From the NCBI GenBank assembly GCA_009733575.1, contig ML769558.1, forward strand, positions 1 through 64,000: a DNA stretch of 64,000 nucleotides, read 5' to 3'. How positions within the stretch are numbered: position 1 is the stretch's first letter; each line of letters begins with the position of its first letter. The notes beneath the pieces were generated by a model, which saw only the letters and a program-made list of their open reading frames with translations, had not been told where the DNA came from and did no database searches. A program made the position numbers and the translations under genes. The DNA comes from Gymnopus androsaceus JB14. Taxonomy: Eukaryota; Basidiomycota; Agaricomycetes; Agaricales; Omphalotaceae. Of this stretch, positions 35,399-47,238 are shown one piece after another.

Positions 35399-38300
35399 AT
35401 GAATTCTCGCAGAAAACATGCATCTGTTTCACCCCCACCCAGTTTACGTCGAGCTCCCGTTGAAGAGGATGGTTGGACTCCATTACGATCTGGAACAGAG
35501 GTAGTTAGTCCTACCAAGAAGAAAACTGCCCGGCGCACACGACAGCGGAGATCGGATACGCGTCAATCCCGTACTGGGCCAGCACTGCTCGGACAATCTG
35601 CTCCTGCAACATCACTTGGAACTTCAGTAGCGTGGCCGGCTCAAATGCCTCGCCCTGCAGAGGCTTCGGCAGTGCTTGTTGAGGAAGTATTGCCATTGAA
35701 TACCGACCAAGTGATGGACGATCCTTGGCAGGAGCAAAGTGATGAGCGGTACATGGGTATAGTCGAAGATGTCGATTACACGGAGGGAACAGCGGTGAAC
35801 AGTTTTGAGCAGTATGTGGACGCGGTGCTGACGCTGATGGTCGGATTCGTCCACCTCAGCCACAACCTATTTGCCGTACAAGGTTGGTCAAGAGATAAAG
35901 GCGAGGGACAGGTATAGTGTTCAAATCTCTTCAATTCTTGAGTACAATTATTGAAAATTATCACAGATGCAATGGTTTCATTTTGATGCAACACGGAAAA
36001 AACTAGGAACGGGTCCAACAGTATGCGCTTGCCCTAATTGTGACTTGGACTGTTTCCATAAGAGGTTCTTTTCATTGTATGAGACGAGATTATACCCTGC
36101 TAGTGACGATGGTATGCCTAATATAGATGCCAAAATGGGGTACTGATAAATATACCTAGAACAACGTCCGATACCCAAAGCAATCTTGTTTTCGAAAGAG
36201 CGTTTCGGGGATAGTGGTGATGCAACTCACCGCTTTTCAGTTGCCCCGCTGGAGAGAGCAACTGGGATTTCAACGCGTGTAATGGTCCAGCATTTTGGGT
36301 CAGATAAAGGCGATGGAGAATGGAAATGTGTCAAAGACAGTTCGCAATTCTGTGTGCATATAAACGCAGCTAGGAAGCTAATGAAGCAGGTCTCGGTGTC
36401 GGAGGATAGTGACGATGACCCAGTAGAGGCAAGTGATGAGAACGTAGGGCTTGACATCTGTGTGTGCTTTGCTGCGATATTTGTTGTTGGTGCAAGTCTG
36501 ATTATCGTATTAGCATCAAGGAGGCTGACAAGTTACCAGACAAGAGAGCAATTTCTCACCTAGCGATACTTCCACCCCACTGGGCGATGCTTCCAAGCGA
36601 CCTGGCTCTGTACAGTCGACCACTCCCTATGCGAACACCGCCCAATCTTATTAAATTGACCAAAGATGCTTCCTGCAGATGTGTCGATGGCGAACGGACG
36701 TTCTACAACCCGGATCTAGCCGTCGAGGTCAAAAAGTGTACAGTTTACACTTTGATTGGAGCATTCCCTGTAGAAATCGAGACCCAGAAGTGCCCGCGTT
36801 GTCCTTCGGTGCATAAGCGGCGCATTGGACCAGAGCCGCGAGCTCTAGGCTTGTTTAACTACAACAACTGGAGGCTATTCAGCCACGAGCTTCTCGATGA
36901 TTACACTTGTTCTTTCACCTCATCGGAAACCCCATTCGAGTCTTGGGTTCACCAAGTTGACCGCAGATATGCAGCCACAGAAAATCCGATACGCTTTTTA
37001 GGGTCAGATACGTTCCGACTGATATGGTTTGCATACGCGAGGCTGATGAAGTTGGAGGGTGATAAGCAGTGCACGAGATGTGGGGTATATCCAAAAAATG
37101 TCATTTGGGATGGAGTATCGATAGCGTTTGCACGAAAGCACGTTAAGATGGATCTGGAGCCACCCACGTTCATTCCCTCCAATGCTTCCTCCCGGAGTAG
37201 TCCCAAAGCACCAGCAAAGCAAGAGTGGATCCAGGAGCCGCGTTTACGACGACAGCTACGGGCATGGCTGAGCAGTGGGGGGCTGAGACCATTGATCAAG
37301 GGGGAGAATGCGGCAAAGGAAGAGGTATTACGTGCGAGATTGCAAAGCCTGGATATCTTCACGGAGGTGGAGGAGGGTCTGAAAAAGATCGACTTGAATC
37401 TTGCAAGGATATTCAACAGAGAATTTGGTATGACTACCGTCTCTGAGAAGAACGAATGGAAGCCCGCTCGTCAATACTTGCAGCTGTTTGAGTTGGTGAG
37501 TCTAACAACTAAATGGCTGAAGAAGAAAACTAACCATATAAGCCAGATATGTGCGGATGAGTCCACAATGCAAGCATTGAATCGAATATCAATAGAGTCG
37601 TTGAAGGACTTTGTCAATAATTCCTCACGCGAGAATGGTCAGCGAATGACTGCCATTCCGAGCATTTACCATGTACTCGAAAGGGAATACTGGGCCAACC
37701 GTTCATACAGAGAGGATGTGATAGGATTATGTAGGTGGATGTTGCAACGAGGCGCTGATACGTTGGCGCGAGTTTTGAGTGGAAACCGGGAGACTCTACC
37801 AGAGTGTGATGTCGAGGAGAAAGATTGGGAAAGAGTGAGTACTTCCAATGCTATTGAACTGAATACTGATACCTGTGTCGCCAGACTGGATGTTGCTACG
37901 CGATGCCTCAGATTCGGCAACGGCCTCGGTATCCCAATCTGAAGTACGACGGAAAGGCTGATGTTAATAAAGAGCAAGCGAACTGTAGGAAATATTACGA
38001 GACCTACTCCCAGAAGCGCCAAACCGGTGGTATTATGGCGTGCTGGTGCACACACAGCATTTGTTACGGTTTTCATATCATACCAGTTGGCGAGGGAAGG
38101 AACGATGTATTTTCAGCGTTAATAACGCGCTGGCCTAAAGCACCTGAACGCGTGGTCTACGACTTCGCATGCGCTCTGGGACCATACTGCTGGGCACGCG
38201 AACCAGATTTTTTTGCAGATACGCAGTTTGTCATTGACGGGTTTCACGCAGCTGGGCACACCAAATGCTCGAAAGCGGCGTTCTTGAAAACATACTCTGA

Positions 38301-38490
38301 AGTTGATTCGTCTCTGAACAGTATCAATACCAGTGCTGCCGAGTGTGGTAACAGCGGCCTCACTAGAATTAGGAAGCCGGTCAGCTATATGACCCAAGAG
38401 CATGCGATTTTATATTCTTGGGTGTTTATTTCGGTATGGAACCGATGTCAACTACGGAAGCTGGAGGGGCGAAAGGACAGGTTAGGATAA
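35399..38490 (+). CDS. KDZ-family transposase with cysteine clusters (944 aa)
   Basis: Six exons (35399-35911, 35967-36111, 36160-36443, 36497-37495, 37547-37834, 37885-38490) sum to exactly 945 codons with no internal stop. The N-terminus is basic. Cysteine clusters typical of KDZ transposases follow: CACPNCDLDC with nearby His, CVDGERTFYNPD, CPRCPSVHKRR, and CTRCGVYPKN. The C-terminal catalytic part reads TGCCYAMPQIRQRPRYPNL, GGIMACWCTHSICYGFH, ERVVYDFACALGPYCWAREP, FVIDGFHAAGHTKCS and INTSAAECGNSGLTRIRKPV. Asp in YDFAC and Glu in AECGN fit the integrase-fold acidic residues; the first Asp is not obvious and this subfamily seems to use a WCTHS motif there. It would excise and insert the element using its ends. 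Confidence 0.92.
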
Positions 38491-39174
38491 CTACGTTGTA
38501 TAGTAAAGTGTTAGACGAACATCTAATGCATAAATAAGTGGCAATTCCAACCGCTAAAACCGCTACCCACATCCTACTGTTCAAAAAACACAAAGGTGTT
38601 GAACACCGTGGTGTTGTGGTGAGAAGAGAGCGGAGAGCACGTTGATCGACCACCGGTCCGGCTCAAGACGTCTCTGCTGGCGCCTAATTTCCGATCGTGC
38701 GATCGCGATCGAAAATTCTCGACGGGATCTGATTTGCGTTATTTACCAAAGTACATAGCAAGAGAGGCAGTAAATAGTCACGAAGGAAAGGTAGTAGTAG
38801 TACCCTTCGGAGAACTGGGGTAGTGGTGAAAACTATCTGTCAAAGTAGGATCAAACGGAGGTGGTAGATAATTACTACCTCCCAACTTACTGGAAAGGGA
38901 GGTAATATTTGTTTACTAACCGTTATTGTACAATTGAAATCGAGGGAGTAACTATTTACCACCTTCAAGAATGGAAGCAGAAAATATTTACCAGCTCACC
39001 AAAATCGTACGTCGGATTGCTTACGCTGTTCTGCATTCAATAACTATATAAGAGAGTAAATAAATACCACTCCGGATGGAAAGGAAGTAGTAAATATATA
39101 CTACCTTGCCTTTAGTCAATAGAAGAATAGTAATTATTGACTAGAACGTAGTAAATAGCTACTACGATTATCAT
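38491..39174. repeat. Degenerate hairpin units, right side inner edge
   Basis: From about 38770 scattered units such as ggtggtagataattactacctccc-like inverted repeats occur with decayed arms. There is no gene. The stretch grades into the coiled-coil gene at 39175 and the regular array beyond. Confidence 0.55.
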
Positions 39175-39735
39175 TCAAAGGGAAACTCCCCGCGCCTTGG
39201 ACTCTTCCTCCCGTTCCTGCTCCTCATTTAACTCCTGTTCTTCCTTCAATTCCTGCTCCTCCTTCAGCTCCTGTTCCTCCTTACGCTCCCGGCGGTTCCA
39301 GCGCTCGATTTCCTTCCGCTTGATCACCCTGAGCTTTTCATTTGCACGGGCCCGGGCCACGATACGCAAATTTTCTCTGACCTCCAGAGTTATGGCCTTG
39401 TGATGTCGCCTTTCGTATTCTGTAACGAGTTCTTTCCTGTGCTTTCAAGAATAAATGTAGTCATTGAGGAACAAAAAAAAAACTGACATAATGGACTCCT
39501 CGATGGGAGCACGCTCCAAGTCCAAAAGGGACCTCTGGGAATCACGGACGTCAATACACCATTGAATAAAAGCCTCCTTTCTGGCTTCGTCCTCGTCGCA
39601 ATCAATGCTGTCCAGAATAAACTTTCGCTCCTCTGGACCTGTGATGTGCAGATTGCCGACATGAAAAGGATCGGAATTCGAAGCGCGTTTGGCAGTGAGC
39701 TGATGAGCTAAAGCTCGTGCAACGTCGGTGGGCAT
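39175..39735 (-). CDS. Charged coiled-coil protein (169 aa)
   Basis: Exons 39735-39488 and 39436-39175 are joined by a 51-nt intron with donor GTCAGT and acceptor CACAG, giving an exact 169-aa frame. The N-terminal half is helical and acidic (FILDSIDCDEDEARKEAF). The C-terminal half is a long Arg/Lys/Glu helix ending in a short repeat (EEQELKEEQELKEEQEL). No domain is known. It is the gene nearest the right end and lies between two hairpin zones. Confidence 0.68.
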
Positions 39736-39804
39736 ACTGAATGGGAGAGAATAAGAATGAGGGGGAAAAGGGAGGACCCGATTTGATGACCCACGTGGGT
39801 ATGT

Positions 39805-41600
39805 GCGCAAGGTAGGTAGTAAATAACTACTACCTCTCAAAGTGTCAAGTGACGAGAGGTAGTAAATAATTACTCCAGATGGAGCGCATGGAGGGGAGGT
39901 AGTAATTATTTGCTACCTCCCACAGCATCATGGGGAGAGACAGTAACGTAGCCAAGGAAGGAACGTAGTAAATATTTACTACCTTTCAGATGGAACGCAT
40001 GGAGGGGAAGTAGCAAATAATTACTATTTCCTCAGTCAAAGGCAAGTAAGTAGTTTTTAATTACTCCCTCCCTTCATGCGCTTCATCTGGACAGGTAGTA
40101 AATAATTACTACATCTCCAGACGTGGAAGGAAGGTGGTAACTATTTACCACCTTCCCCGGATTGCGCGAGGAGTGATGGGGAGAGGTAGTAAATAATTGC
40201 TACCTCTCCAAAAGTAGCTCAAGGAAGGGAGGTGGTAAATAGTTACCACCTCCCCGGATTGCGCGAGGAGTGACGGGGAGAGGTAGTAATTATTTACTAC
40301 CTCTCCAAAAGTAGCTCAAGGAAGGGAGGTGGTGACTATTTACCACCTCCCCCGGATTGCGCGAGGAGTGACGGGGAGAGGTAGTAATTATTTACTACCT
40401 CTCCAAAAGTAGCTCAAGGAAGGGAGGTGGTGACTATTTACCACCTCCCCCGGATTGCGCGAGGAGTGACGGGAGAGGTAGTAATTATTTACTACCTCTC
40501 CAAAAGTAGCTCAAGGAAGGGAGGTGGTAACTATTTACCACCTCCCCGGATTGCGCGAGGAGTGACGGGAGAGGTAGTAATTATTTACTACCTCTCCAAA
40601 AGTAGCTCAAGGAAGGGAGGTGGTAACTATTTACCACCTCCCCGGATTGCGCGAGGAGTGACGGGGAGAGGTAGTAATTATTTACTACCTCTCCAAAAGT
40701 AGCTCAAGGAAGGGAGGTGGTAGCTATTTACCACCTTCCCCGGATTGCGCGAGGAGTGATGGGGAGAGGTAGTAAATAATTGCTACCTCTCCAAAAGTAG
40801 CTCAAGGAAGGGAGATGGTAACTATTTACCACCTCCCCGGATTGCGCGAGGAGTGACGGGGAGAGGTAGTAATTATTTACTACCTCTCCAAAAGTAGCTC
40901 AAGGAAGGGAGGGGGTAACTATTTACCACCTCCCCCGGATTGCGCGAGGAGTGACGGGGAGAGGTAGTAATTATTTACTACCTCTCCAAAAGTAGCTCAA
41001 GGAAGGGAGGTGGTAACTATTTACCACCTTCCCCGGATTGCGCGAGGAGTGATGGGGAGAGGTAGTAAATAATTGCTACCTCTCCAAAAGTAGCTCAAGG
41101 AAGGGAGATGGTAACTATTTACCACCTCCCCGGATTGCGCGAGGAGTGACGGGGAGAGGTAGTAATTATTTACTACCTCTCCAAAAGTAGCTCAAGGAAG
41201 GGAGGTGGTGACTATTTACCACCTCCCCCGGATTGCGCGAGGAGTGACGGGGAGAGGTAGTAAATAATTGCTACCTCTCCAAAAGTAGCTCAAGGAAGGG
41301 AGGTGGTAACTATTTACCACCTCCCCGGATAAGCTCATCGAAGGGAGGTAGTAATTATTTACTGCTTCCCGAGCATAATAAATAATTACTAGTCATCCTT
41401 GAAGGGAGGTAGTAATTATTTACTTACTACCTAAGAGTGACGGGACAATAATTACTACCTCTCCCAGGGAGGGAAGGTAGTAACTATTTACTACTACCTC
41501 ACGCCCAGATGGGATGGAACACATGGTGGGAGGTAGTAATTAATTACTACCTCCCAGACAAAGCGACGTAGTAACAGAGTAGTAGGTCATAGTATTTATT
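39805..41600. repeat. Right subterminal hairpin array
   Basis: The outer and inner edges have irregular units. The core (about 40157-41330) is a tandem array of ~97-bp units, about 12 copies, each with two different hairpins: gagaggtagtaa/ttactacctctc with a ttat core, and gggaggtggtaa/ttaccacctccc with a ctat core. Spacers are aaaagtagctcaaggaa and ggattgcgcgaggagtgacg. Hairpin stems resemble those of the left array, but the spacers do not. Confidence 0.93.
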
Positions 41601-41705
41601 TACTACCATACACGGTTGAAGAAATTTGATTGTAGTGGATATGCGCTCAGTAGAAAATATCCACTACTATTAGCTATCAGGCATGACTCAAGTAACCTTA
41701 GGTCT

Positions 41706-41789
41706 TTACGCAGGCGTAACGGTTCCTGACGACCGGCGGATACAATTTATGTGTTCCGCGTGTCTATTTTACAGACATGACATTTGTAG
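41706..41789 (-). repeat. Right terminal inverted repeat of the giant element
   Basis: Complement of the left 84-bp repeat with two substitutions. Its outer 9 bp (catttgtag) also pair with the left end, so the inverted repeat reaches at least to 41789. Confidence 0.95.
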
Positions 41790-42438
41790 CATAGGCCGCC
41801 TTTGCTATGCCTCCTTTGATAGACTTATTCCGTGTAAGTGCTTCATCTATATTATTTCATTTATAATTTACTGACTCTTATTATTTTCTTGCGACCGCCT
41901 AATCTATAATAATTACTACGTGCTGACAGTGCTCATCGTGACCACTCTCGTCCCCTGTGAGTACGCGTACGTGCGAAACTTTTTTTGTATCTGCCCTGCT
42001 CGCGTTTTCGAAAAGGTACCTTTTTATTTGGCTTTGTCCACTGGTATTGGATCACAACTCGAAGCTGTTGTCAGATCTGCCACGAAGACGCGTCATTCCC
42101 TTGGACCATGCCGTGTAATAAACCTTCCTTCTCTTGTGACACGGCCGACTTCAGTCTTTCCTTACTGCAGTAAGGTGAATCATTAAGCTCCCTTCGCTTA
42201 TCCATTTATTTGGAAGGTAAATCTTCTGCCGCTTACTTTCAAAGCTGAACGAAAGACGAGGACGAATCATTGAGCTCCCTCGCTCACCTACTGTTTTTCG
42301 GCGAAGGAAAATCTTGCGATTCGACAAACCACTGTTGGCAAGTCCAACCCTCACAGAGGTATAAATGAGTATCGACATTTGTACTACCAACGCAACAAAC
42401 CCCGCTCACAACATCACTATCAGTCTACTACCAGCCAC
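41790..42438. other. Flanking host DNA, no gene seen
   Basis: Short frames only. It includes the likely promoter region of the decayed reductase that starts at 42439. Confidence 0.4.
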
Positions 42439-43790
42439 ATGTCCATCTTCCAACCTGCGCCTCCTCCCCCACCAAACTCGGCGTCCTTCGAGTACTCTCT
42501 CCTAATGCAGGGGTTCACGTATCACCTTTCTGTCTTGGAGCAATGAGCATCGGAGAGACATGGTTTCTATGGATAAAGAATCAAGTTTTACATAAGCTTC
42601 TCGATGCGTATTTCGATATGGAAGCAACTTTATCGACACAGAAAATAACTAATGATTATTCAGATCATTCATTCCAGATTATGCTTTACTCCACTAATTG
42701 ATCTCAATGATTTCTTCCAGCCAAGACGAAACCTCCGAGCAATTCATCGGCGAATGGATGGAGAAACGTGGTATAAGAGATCAAATCGTAGTTGCAACGA
42801 AGGTGCACGATTATCTTTCTCTCTTAGTTTCAAATACTTACTTTCCTGTCATTTCCCTTCAGTACACTTCAAACTCAAACGTGACAACGACTCCATTGTA
42901 CAAAAACTGAGTTGAAAAAGCCAACTAACGCTAGATCGATGCATATCAGTGTGGAGGCTAGCTTGAAGAAGCTCCGCACGTCCTACATCGACAGAGGTAT
43001 CATAGTCCTACCAATGTACGTACAACAAGTCAAAGAAGCCATGGACTCGTTCCATACGCTTGTGATGCAAGGAAAGGACCTCTATTTAGTAAGTAGTGAC
43101 AAGTCGACTTCCGTTCAGTAGTTTTACAACATTATGTTTAATAGGGAATCTCTGACACTCCTCCATGGGTGGTGGCTCAAGCCAATGAGTACGCTCGAGA
43201 CGCTGGTAAAACACCCTTTGTTGTTTATCAAGGGCTTTGGAAGGAATGACCGCGATCGTTCATTCGAACGCGATATCATCCCTATGACTCGTTCTTTAGG
43301 TATACATCCACAAGCTGAGTATTACATGCACTAATAAAAATTTCTGCTACCAGGTTTGGCTCTGGCCCCGTGGGCTGTTCTCGGAGAGGAAGTTTCGCAC
43401 TGATACGGAGGAGCAACGACGCAAGGAGAGTGAGGAGAACGGACGCACCGTTTTGGGAGATTGGCATAGAAGCGAGGCAGAGGTAAAGGTATCCCGTGCT
43501 TTGGAGAAAGTCACTGGCGAGGTTGGATTGGGTGACAATATTACTGCTGGTGAGACTTCTTTTTCAGACCATCCTCTTGCTACGCAATGATGAATATTTT
43601 CGATACTTGGTGGCGATTGCCTATGTCATGTACAAAACTCCCTACGTCTTCCCCATCATCGGAGGCAGAAAAATCGAACATCTCGAGAAAAATATGCAGG
43701 CGCTGGCTATTGTACTCACCGAGGAACAGATCAAGTTTCTCGAAAGTGCCGTTCCGTTCGATAAAGGATTCCCTTATACTCCAGTTTGTA
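42439..43790 (+). pseudogene. Aryl-alcohol dehydrogenase-type aldo/keto reductase (decayed)
   Basis: Intact members reduce aromatic aldehydes with NADPH in the cytosol, a common activity in wood and litter fungi. The pieces in order are a start MSIFQPAPPPPTKLG, VHVSPFCLGAMSIGETW, SEQFIGEWMEKRGIRDQIVVATK near 42745, ISVEASLKKLRTSYID near 42945, [19 protein letters not shown] near 43146, SFERDIIPMTR near 43260, [11 protein letters not shown] near 43500, and [20 protein letters not shown] near 43616. Frames change between several blocks and an in-frame TGA follows LWKE near 43245; not all breaks coincide with splice sites. It is best called a pseudogene. Confidence 0.75.
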
Positions 43791-45439
43791 AGTATAGTTC
43801 TCTATGCTGGACATGCGACGCTTCGTGCTGACGGCTGCTGCTTTTTCGTATCCTTTCGCATGAAAGGGTAGAACGAAGCCATTTTGGGCAATGTTGACGG
43901 CGATGTCGTATAAGAAGGTCCCGCCATCATAACCAACCACGGCCACAGATTGAACTGGTCGATTGTGCTAGTAATTGGGGATGAGACATTTCAGCGCGTG
44001 AAGGGGATGCAAGTTCAGAAGCTACACATATGCAAGTTAGTGACTTATAAACAGACAACTACACGATCGTAAATATCATCACCTTAACGCCGGTCAAGTC
44101 CGCCAAGTCCCCGACTCGAAGATGGCAGGAAAACTGATTCTCATCACGATATAGTAGGTACTGTGCATAGATTCAGTGCATTGCGGCTTACCATTGTCGA
44201 AAATCGAAGAACGGAGCACCTCGATCCTCGCCTCGGAATTTGCTTGCTCAGACTAACTCAGACTGGTCTGTTTGCTTCATTTCTTCAAGCCGCCTAGAGC
44301 GCGAAATATGCGAAAAGACGGTCAAGGTCAAGGAGTAGGATGGTCATTGGACACATATAGCCTAAAGGGCTTTACCTTAGGGAGAGGCAGCGAAAACACA
44401 CTTATTAATAATGGGTAATGAGCACCTTGGAGCGAGGCATGCGTTGTCTCCAAGTCCAAGTCCTCACCAATCCAACTCTTCCTTCGCCTTTTATACCAGA
44501 TATGAACAATCACCATCTTCCGCATTCGAGTCTCACTCCATATCCGTATGAGGGTGGTATACAAAGAGATATGCATGGGAAGCACAGATGTCTGTCAGAA
44601 GACTCCAAGGTTGCTGCAAGACAGAAGCCACAGAACAATACAGTTCAAAAAAAGTTGACATTTTGTGCTGGCGAAACGGGACAAGAGCGGTTGGCCGATG
44701 GTACCTTTTTCGTGTTTACGCTGCACCTACTTATAATGTACGTTTTCAATAGCATGAACACACTGGGCACTAATAATGTATGTTTTCTAATAGGAAAATA
44801 TGTTTCCACCAATAACCCCGTGCCAAGTAGATGTCGCCCTCCTTCCATAGGAGAAATTGGAACTGCAGTATTTGGGATCAACCCTAAGACCGAGGCTCGA
44901 CATTTCTCCTGTATAGAAAGCCAGATGGCTTTGCGGTCGTTATTCTTCGATCCGTTAGGCTAGACGATCTCACCATTTCTGCGCATCCAGACGAGAATTA
45001 ATCCCACTCTATTCCCGCTCATCGGCTCGATCTTTACGTGACCGTTATTCTAATTCTCACCTCAAGAAATCAGAAATGCACTAATTGGTCTCTGCAGCAG
45101 CGCGTTTGCGTTCACCGCGATCAGGAACCTTTTTTCTTCACTTGGGCCTTGCGAATCCTTTTCTACATTGGCATGTAGCAAGAGAAGGGACCTTACATTG
45201 TTCTTTGAACCGGAAATGAGGCTGCTACTCGGAGGCTCGCGCAAGGGGTCCGTGGTATTCGATCCCATGCGGCGTAAAGTTTCAACTTTTGCGCCGCGTG
45301 TAATCTATGTTTGTTACTCATGATTTCGTGCATGCTAAGGTCGGTAAATTATAAAAGGGTTCTAAATCTTATGATATTTTCTTACCGCCCCACTCCGAGC
45401 CCTTCTATTTCTTACATTTTCACTGACCCATTTCTCCAC
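43791..45439. other. Intergenic DNA, no confident gene
   Basis: Open frames on both strands, the longest plus one at 44418-44963, show no domain or convincing intron. A short minus-strand piece (VAVVGYDGGTFLYDIAVNIAQ near 43930) looks coding but has no recognisable context. Confidence 0.35.
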
Positions 45440-46899
45440 TATGGCTCCTGCTCTTCGACTATCACACTGCTGTTGAAAAGGCTCTCAGTGCCAGCTTGAG
45501 GGCTGACTTCACTGAACAAGCTGCAGCTCCGCAGGACCCCCCGAAACTACTATAATGCAAGGCTCGACCCAAAGAACTACCTCGAAGGTCCTTTGTCCCC
45601 AAACCCTGCCACAAGGCTCCGGCAGATGCTTGCTCGTCCGGGTATTGTCACAGCACCTGGAATCTGTGACGGGATTTCAGCTCGATGTGCACTTGAGGCC
45701 GGTTTCGATTGCTTGTATCAAAGGTCAAATAGTTTTCTGGTGCTGCATTTTCGTTTGTTTAATCTTCATCTCATGTCTAGTGGTGCCGCCACTACCGCCT
45801 CGCGAATGGGACAGCCTGATCTGGCCATTGCCACCTTGAATGATTTTGTCGAGGTATGTTTGTTTTGTTTAATATTGATCGTTGGTTTCGGCACTAAACT
45901 GATCAACCGTTCTGCTAGGCTGGCCAAATGGTGTCCAGCTTGAATCCCAGCGTCCCGGTTATCGCTGACGCAGATACAGGGTAAATTCTTTCCAGCCAGC
46001 CTCGGTATAATTTCTTGCTGAAAAATAATCAGATTCGGAGGCACGGCAATGGTTGCTCGCACTGTCAGACAGTATGCTAGAGCAGGTATTGCTGCTATGC
46101 ACATCGAAGACCAAGTTCAAACCAAACGTTGTGGCCATTTGATGGGCAAACAGGTCGTCTCCAGGGAAGAATTCTTGACTCGCATCAGGGCCGCCGTTAT
46201 TGCTCGAGATTCGATTCCAGGTGGCTCCGATTTTGTGAGGATTCCCTTCCGGCTTTTATCATGTTGATCCTGTACTAATACTCTTTGCTTTACTAGGTCA
46301 TCATTGGTAGGACCGACTCCGCCCAGGTTCTGGGTATGGAGGAGGCTATAACTCGTTTAAAATTGGCTGCAGCTGCGGGTGCCGATGTTTGCTTCATCGA
46401 GGGAGTAAAGACCAAAGAACTTCTTGAAAAAACAGTCAAAGAGCTAGCTCCGACTCCGGTATGCGCAACCCCAAAATATGGATTCCTTGCATTAATCAAA
46501 TCTCATATTAGGTCCTTGTGAACGTAATCTCTGGCGGACTAACCCCGTCGTTTACCTATTTTGAAGCAGAACAAATGGGTGCCAAAATTATCAGTGGGTT
46601 TTCATCTTCCATTTGAAACATTTCCACATGTTGAATCATTTGAAAAGTCTTTTCCCTTGTTTCTTGTGTCGCAATGGTTCATGCACTACGGGATGCCATG
46701 CATTCGCTCAAGAAAACTGGAACAGACTGGGTGTCTGCTAAGGGAATGGATCCGAAGTCATTTTTCGAAGTCATGGGTGAGAAGTTTTTTGTATCTTTTA
46801 ACATGGAGCAGCTATTGAAACGAACACATTCCTGGAGGTTTGAACGAGATCGTGGAACTTGACACTAGAGCCGGTGGCTCTTCCTTTGCTGTTGTATAA
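45440..46899 (+). CDS. PEP-mutase / isocitrate-lyase superfamily lyase
   Basis: Members cleave or hydrolyse C-C bonds of 2-hydroxy- or 2-oxo-dicarboxylates such as 2,3-dimethylmalate, 2-methylisocitrate or oxaloacetate. Exon ends are clear: 45781-45853, 45919-45980, 46033-46234, 46297-46458, 46512-46593, 46648-46776 and 46838-46899, after a first exon ending at 45723. Motifs: GICDGISARCALEAGFDCLYQSGAA, VIADADTGFGG with metal-binding Asp, the catalytic-loop signature KRCGHLMGK, IIGRTDS, and a final NEIVELDTRAGG. The 5' end is odd: from the ATG at 45440 the frame hits TGA after 11 codons, and another 1-nt shift occurs at the C-run near 45540. The rest is open, so the N-terminus is damaged or the real start is an unrecognised exon. 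Substrate cannot be read from sequence. Confidence 0.82.
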
Positions 46900-47238
46900 A
46901 TCAATCCTGGGTCTCTGCGGTTAGAAGAGAGCACATAAAATTCCGCGTCCAGTGCTGTTTATTATCTGTATGACTACTATGGACTAGCATTTATTTAATA
47001 TGTTCGGCTTCTTGGGTCTGAAATTCTGAATACACTGTAACTACCTACATAGATGTCACTGCAATGATGTTGGGAATTGTTATGCATCGCAACTGGGCTC
47101 TTTCAATGCCGGATGTCGGATGTCGGATGTCGGATGGATACACTCAAGATTCATAGCTTTGACAATTTTGCTGACCAACTCGAATTGCAGGGTACTTTGG
47201 GAACTTGGGATATCAATCTTGTGTGGTGGTAAGCACTT

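Larger units (their letters stand above)
22545..41789. mobile_element. 19.2-kb KDZ-type DNA transposon with passenger genes
   Basis: It is bounded by 84-bp inverted repeats that differ at only two positions. It contains a complete KDZ-family transposase gene, eight other genes and dense hairpin arrays just inside both ends. No clear target duplication is visible next to CTACAAATG/CATTTGTAG, so the exact outer boundary may be a few bases off or the duplication may have been lost. KDZ (Kyakuja-Dileera-Zisupton) elements are a known eukaryotic superfamily that can be very large; this particular arrangement of ends, hairpin arrays and gene set is not one I recognise. The near-identity of the ends argues for recent insertion. 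Confidence 0.92.

Noticed and set aside
36949..37416. Long minus-strand frame
   Set aside because: It is a shadow of the KDZ transposase exon, whose plus frame has family motifs and exact splicing.
40427..40702. 91-codon open frame
   Set aside because: It is a translation of the tandem hairpin repeat with a repetitive peptide.
44418..44963. 181-codon plus-strand frame
   Set aside because: It has no signal, domain or intron evidence, and strong short frames occur on the other strand too.
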